From Acidobacteriota bacterium (GTDB lineage Bacteria > Acidobacteriota > Terriglobia > Terriglobales > Acidobacteriaceae), in NCBI GenBank assembly GCA_021779695.1, contig JAJYAE010000210.1:1-7786 (forward strand): DNA of 7,786 nucleotides, in the 5' to 3' direction. Both the position numbers and the translations under genes were made by a program. Within the stretch, counting starts at the first letter, position 1, and the number at the start of each line of letters is the position of its first letter. Shown one piece after another: positions 6,762 through 7,786 of the stretch. The notes under the pieces are model-generated. The model made no database searches. It had not been told where the DNA came from and saw only the letters and a list, made by a program, of their open reading frames with translations.

Positions 6762-6797
6762 AGTCGATCAAGATCGACTTCATCCTGTACTGCAAAC
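6744..6797. repeat. Right 54-bp perfect palindrome
   Basis: Two perfect 26-bp arms, 6744-6769 (beginning GTTTGCAGTACAGG) and 6772-6797 (ending CCTGTACTGCAAAC), flank the bases AA. The stop codon of the third recombinase lies in the left arm. In RNA this would be a very stable hairpin, followed by a pyrimidine-rich stretch with short T-runs (CTCTATCTCTTTCTCCTTTT). It may therefore also stop transcription of the trio. It shares no evident sequence with the left palindrome. An arm-perfect repeat of this size is probably recent or under selection. Confidence 0.95.
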
Positions 6798-6932
6798 CTC
6801 TATCTCTTTCTCCTTTTCAACCCACTTGATTCCAAGTGAAGAAGATCCGTATTCAGAAACAGAGTTTGTCACAGCAAACTAACTGACTCACCGAGCTTTA
6901 CTGAGTGATAAGATGGCCTGTCGGACTCAATC

Positions 6933-7786
6933 ATGCACGAGAACTGCGACAACTACGAGCCTTGCAATCGAACTAAATACACATATGACAAGGACGGCAA
7001 CCGGCTGAGCCAGACGCACGGGACTGAGACGACCACCTACGGATACGGCGCGGCAAACGATTTGCTGGCGACGTTGAGCGTGGGCGGCGTGCAGACGCAG
7101 GCGATTGGCTACACGGCCGATGGCCGGATTACGAGCCTGAATCCCGGCATCCAGGCGCCGGGCGGGCAGTACATCACCTCGCTCAGCTACAACCAGGATG
7201 GTCGGTTCTCCGCGGTCAATGCCGCCAGCGGACCACTAGGCAGCTACACCTACGATGGCTTCGGACAGCGCCTGATCAAAACGATCTCTGCTTCCTACGG
7301 GGAGATCTATCAATACGGCCAGAACGGTGTGCTGCTGGAAGAGACCAATGCCTCCGGCGTTGCCCAGGCCGACTATATCTATCTCAACGGCCGTCCCGTG
7401 GCCGTTCTCAACGGCTCAACGCTCTACTACCTGCACGACGACATGCTGGGTACGCCGCAACTAGCCACCGACAGCAATCAGACAGTTCAGTGGCAGGCAA
7501 GCTACGATCCCTTCGGACAGGCATCCGTCAGCGGAACGGTCACGCAAAACCTGCGCTTGCCAGGGCAGTACTTCGATCTTGAGAGCGGCTGGAACCACAA
7601 CGGATTCCGCGACTACGCGCCTACGCTGGGCCGCTACATCGAACCCGATCCGCTGGGCAGGCTCGGCAGCGGGAATAATCTGTATGTCTACACTGACAAC
7701 GATCCAATAAACAGAAGCGACCCTGCCGGTTTGTGGGATACCTACACACACCATGCTCTGCTTTGGAATGCACTGAAGCCGTGTGG
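6933..7786 (+). CDS. RHS/YD-repeat core fragment, 5' truncated, runs off window
   Basis: At least 284 codons encode an RHS repeat-associated core, part of large cell-surface or secreted proteins that encase and deliver a C-terminal toxin. Visible YD-type units include KYTYDKDGNRLSQTHG, GYTADGRI, YNQDGRFSAVN and YTYDGFGQRL. The core signature follows: YYLHDDMLGTPQLATD, YDPFGQ, then LPGQYFDLESGWNHNGFRDY and GRYIEPDPLG, and NDPINRSDPAGLWD just before the window ends. Full RHS proteins exceed a thousand residues with many repeats. Here the frame is closed by TAA at 6909-6911, only 21 bases before the first ATG (6933), which has no Shine-Dalgarno. RHS-like sequence begins only about residue 14. 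The fragment is thus probably a remnant or silent tip cassette, or a gene cut by insertion of the recombinase trio. The toxin part lies to the right and cannot be judged. Confidence 0.85.
   Translation, partial: MHENCDNYEPCNRTKYTYDKDGNRLSQTHGTETTTYGYGAANDLLATLSVGGVQTQAIGYTADGRITSLNPGIQAPGGQYITSLSYNQDGRFSAVNAASGPLGSYTYDGFGQRLIKTISASYGEIYQYGQNGVLLEETNASGVAQADYIYLNGRPVAVLNGSTLYYLHDDMLGTPQLATDSNQTVQWQASYDPFGQASVSGTVTQNLRLPGQYFDLESGWNHNGFRDYAPTLGRYIEPDPLGRLGSGNNLYVYTDNDPINRSDPAGLWDTYTHHALLWNALKPC

Larger units (their letters stand above)
3907..6797 (+). mobile_element. RIT-like element (recombinase in trio)
   Basis: Three adjacent tyrosine recombinases in one orientation, joined by two ATGA overlaps and bracketed by palindromes, match the recombinase-in-trio organisation known from many bacterial phyla. 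In RIT elements the three different recombinases occur in fixed order with inverted repeats at the ends and usually no cargo, as here. The boundaries given are the outer edges of the two palindromes (3907 and 6797). They are not proven: the palindromes differ in sequence, so no classical matched terminal repeat is established, and the right edge could extend towards 6911. No target duplication could be identified by eye. Confidence 0.7.

Noticed and set aside
6864..6879. Small inverted repeat GTTTG-TCACAG-CAAAC as a matching element end
   Set aside because: Five-base arms are expected by chance and do not match the left palindrome. It may only coincidentally resemble the outer GTTTGC/GCAAAC of the 54-bp palindrome.
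7461..7754. Minus-strand ORF of 97 codons near the right edge
   Set aside because: It is a shadow of the RHS core, whose + strand translation has clear family motifs throughout.

Overview
The window looks like an accessory region of a moderately GC-rich bacterium, most likely a beta- or gammaproteobacterium. The reasons are a P4-type integrase, an AlpA-type regulator, a RepA-like replication protein and an RHS core; this is a protein-family impression, not a database result. Three unrelated blocks lie side by side, all coding on the + strand.

Block 1 (1 to about 3760) is the integrase-proximal part of an integrative element. It holds a P4-type tyrosine integrase that enters from the left edge, a hypothetical protein resembling DUF6387, a small AlpA-family winged/HTH regulator, and a RepA-like replication initiator whose GTG start overlaps the alpA stop (GTGA). 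This combination (int, regulator, rep) fits a phage-satellite-like or integrated plasmid-like element. The hypothetical gene is clearly more AT-rich than the rest (24 G+C in the 60 bases 1561-1620, against 41 of 60 in 5161-5220). The 200-base gap after rep carries an imperfect hairpin and a tandem 12-mer.

Block 2 (about 3907 to 6797) is the most striking part. Three consecutive tyrosine recombinases (313, 296 and 324 aa) are fused into one operon by two ATGA overlaps and bracketed by two strong palindromes. This is the layout of a 'recombinase in trio' (RIT) element. The left palindrome (43 bp) overlaps a possible -10 box and abuts the Shine-Dalgarno of the first gene. The right palindrome (54 bp, two perfect 26-bp arms around AA) contains the stop codon of the third gene. 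The two palindromes are not related in sequence. The middle recombinase has Arg where the first His of the HxxR motif is expected.

Block 3 (about 6912 to the right edge) is the 5'-truncated core of an RHS/YD-repeat protein. It ends at the start of the variable C-terminal region, which lies beyond the window. Its frame is closed by TAA at 6909-6911 and no convincing start signal is visible, so it reads as a remnant or displaced cassette.

Taken together this is a nest of mobile DNA: a RIT-like element lies between the rep end of an integrative element and a broken RHS gene. I found no tRNA, rRNA, CRISPR array or classical IS transposase. No gap without a gene exceeds 300 bases; the largest are 1129-1340 (212 bases), 3762-3961 (200 bases) and 6762-6932 (171 bases).
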